From contig NZ_CP133261.1 in the NCBI RefSeq assembly GCF_030931715.1, forward strand, positions 3,016,643 to 3,080,642: 64,000 nt of DNA, read 5' to 3'. Positions 63,218 through 64,000 of the stretch are shown here, piece after piece. Under the pieces are notes generated by a model, which did not search any database, was not told where the DNA came from, and worked only from the letters and a program-made list of their open reading frames with translations. Numbering within the stretch: position 1 is the stretch's first letter; the number at the start of each line of letters is the position of its first letter. Source of the DNA: Tissierella sp. MB52-C2 (GTDB lineage: Bacteria; Bacillota; Clostridia; Tissierellales; Tissierellaceae). The translations under genes and the position numbers were made by a program.

Positions 63218-64000
63218 TCATTTTATGATAATTACCTTTGCCATATTGTCATCTCTTACCATGTAAAGTCTGTCTCCTGCCTTTACATCATTTACAGTAA
63301 TTCTTTGTCCATTCTTTATAATCATGGCTTCCCTTAGATATATATTAAGAGTTGAATTTTTTTCCATCCACTGGTCATTGATTGTACTCCAATCCTTCCC
63401 ATCTCTTAACTTTAGGAACCATCCCATATTATTATCTTCCACTGGATTAGATTCCACTATGCCTATGGTAGTTCTTTGCTTTAAAAGGGAGTCCATGGAC
63501 CTTTTTATAAAGGCTGCTGAAATTCTATCTCCATCCGTATATAAATATCCATACCAATCTCTAGTTCTATTTCTCCTATTGTTTTCATCTGCGGAGTAGT
63601 TCCATGAGAAGAATTCTTTAGGTGAGACTTCTTTATTTTTTTCCATATCATATATAAATGTATCGTCATCATAGAAGAACTCTTTTTCATCATTAAAAGA
63701 TTCCCAGTCGTTCTTATCTAATAGGAAGAAGTCTTTTAGGTATACTATATCTTCTAGTATTGTGTTTAATCTTCCTGCATATAGTTGATCTTGTCCTATA
63801 TTGGAGTTATTTATATTTTCATTATATATATATACTAAGTCTGCCGTTAAATCTTTTCCTCTTCCATCTGCTATAATAAGCCCATCAGATCCTGAGTTTA
63901 AATTATATACATCTACTAATCTATTGTTTTTAACTACTATGGTTCCATCGTGGAAGTTAATATTTCTATTGTTTCCTAATTCCAGCTGACTGCTAAACCA
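63218..64000 (-). CDS. Unknown surface-associated protein (5' end cut by window)
   Basis: The frame is open from the window edge to the stop at 63218 (261 codons), ending with its TGA inside the ATG overlap of the next gene. The visible part has no domain I recognise; segments such as DGLIIADGRGKDLTADLVYIYNEN and NDVKAGDRLYMVRDDNMAKVII look like an extracellular beta-rich region ending in a stop-transfer-like short strand. The ATG at 63646 would only give the C-terminal part; the true start is outside. Coupling to the SLH gene suggests a joint surface role. Confidence 0.75.
   Translation of the reverse strand, partial: WFSSQLELGNNRNINFHDGTIVVKNNRLVDVYNLNSGSDGLIIADGRGKDLTADLVYIYNENINNSNIGQDQLYAGRLNTILEDIVYLKDFFLLDKNDWESFNDEKEFFYDDDTFIYDMEKNKEVSPKEFFSWNYSADENNRRNRTRDWYGYLYTDGDRISAAFIKRSMDSLLKQRTTIGIVESNPVEDNNMGWFLKLRDGKDWSTINDQWMEKNSTLNIYLREAMIIKNGQRITVNDVKAGDRLYMVRDDNMAKVIIIK

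Noticed and set aside
63505-63693. Separate minus-strand frame of 62 codons
   Set aside because: Out of frame with the long open frame that runs to the window edge and has the surface-protein composition.
1-64000. CRISPR arrays, tRNA or rRNA genes
   Set aside because: No regular spaced repeats of the right size and no tRNA/rRNA-like segments were seen.

Overview
The window is AT-rich, with tight Gram-positive style operons, strong AGGAGG-type ribosome binding sites, SLH-domain surface proteins, a wHTH/PucR-type purine regulator and small YvrJ/DUF2922/DUF1659 proteins. This fits a low-GC anaerobic Firmicute of the Clostridia/Tissierellia kind. A species cannot be named from sequence alone.

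Region 1 (1-8234) is an allantoin catabolic island. It holds an NCS1-type permease (cut by the window start), allantoinase, allantoate amidohydrolase, ureidoglycine:glyoxylate-type aminotransferase, a small cupin, ureidoglycine aminohydrolase and a PucR-family regulator. Region 2 (8275-31209) is mixed. It has a REP-type Y1 transposase next to a perfect palindrome, three LysM-tailed secreted nucleotidase paralogues, an Fe3+/phosphonate-type ABC importer, a chemoreceptor flanked by a duplicated gene start, the DUF1659-DUF2922-YvrJ microprotein trio, two PepSY proteins with an AraC-type membrane regulator, a ComK-like protein coupled to a sigma factor, an MBOAT/SGNH surface acylation pair and an AlbA_2 regulator. 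One palindromic repeat family recurs four times here.

Region 3 (31421-54327) is a large surface polysaccharide locus. It has UDP-L-FucNAc genes (fnlA/B/C type), bacillosamine-type genes (PglF/PglE/PglC-like), glycosyltransferases, EpsG- and WaaL-like membrane proteins, Wzz, MurJ, TagD and a TagB/F-like transferase. Most of it is one leftward operon headed by an unusual wHTH/nucleotide-binding regulator.

Region 4 (54513-64000) is the highlight. A leftward S-layer gene (993 codons, SLH domains) is followed, 5 nt after its stop codon, by an 887-nt group II intron with no reverse transcriptase. It has a clear domain V and a domain VI with a bulged A at -7. Directly after it is a 1046-codon leucine-rich-repeat reading frame with no start codon, RBS or signal peptide. 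If the 5' splice site lies exactly 8 nt upstream of the GTGCG, the stop codon is removed and the two frames join perfectly, giving a 2039-residue S-layer::LRR adhesin. Unspliced RNA gives the plain S-layer protein. The six bases before that shifted site (GCTGAA) are complementary to a TTCAGC in intron domain I. This is the layout described for the alternatively spliced C.te.I1 intron in a Clostridium tetani surface-layer gene, here with a different, LRR-type downstream exon. Two further leftward genes (SLH protein and an unknown partial gene) lie upstream.
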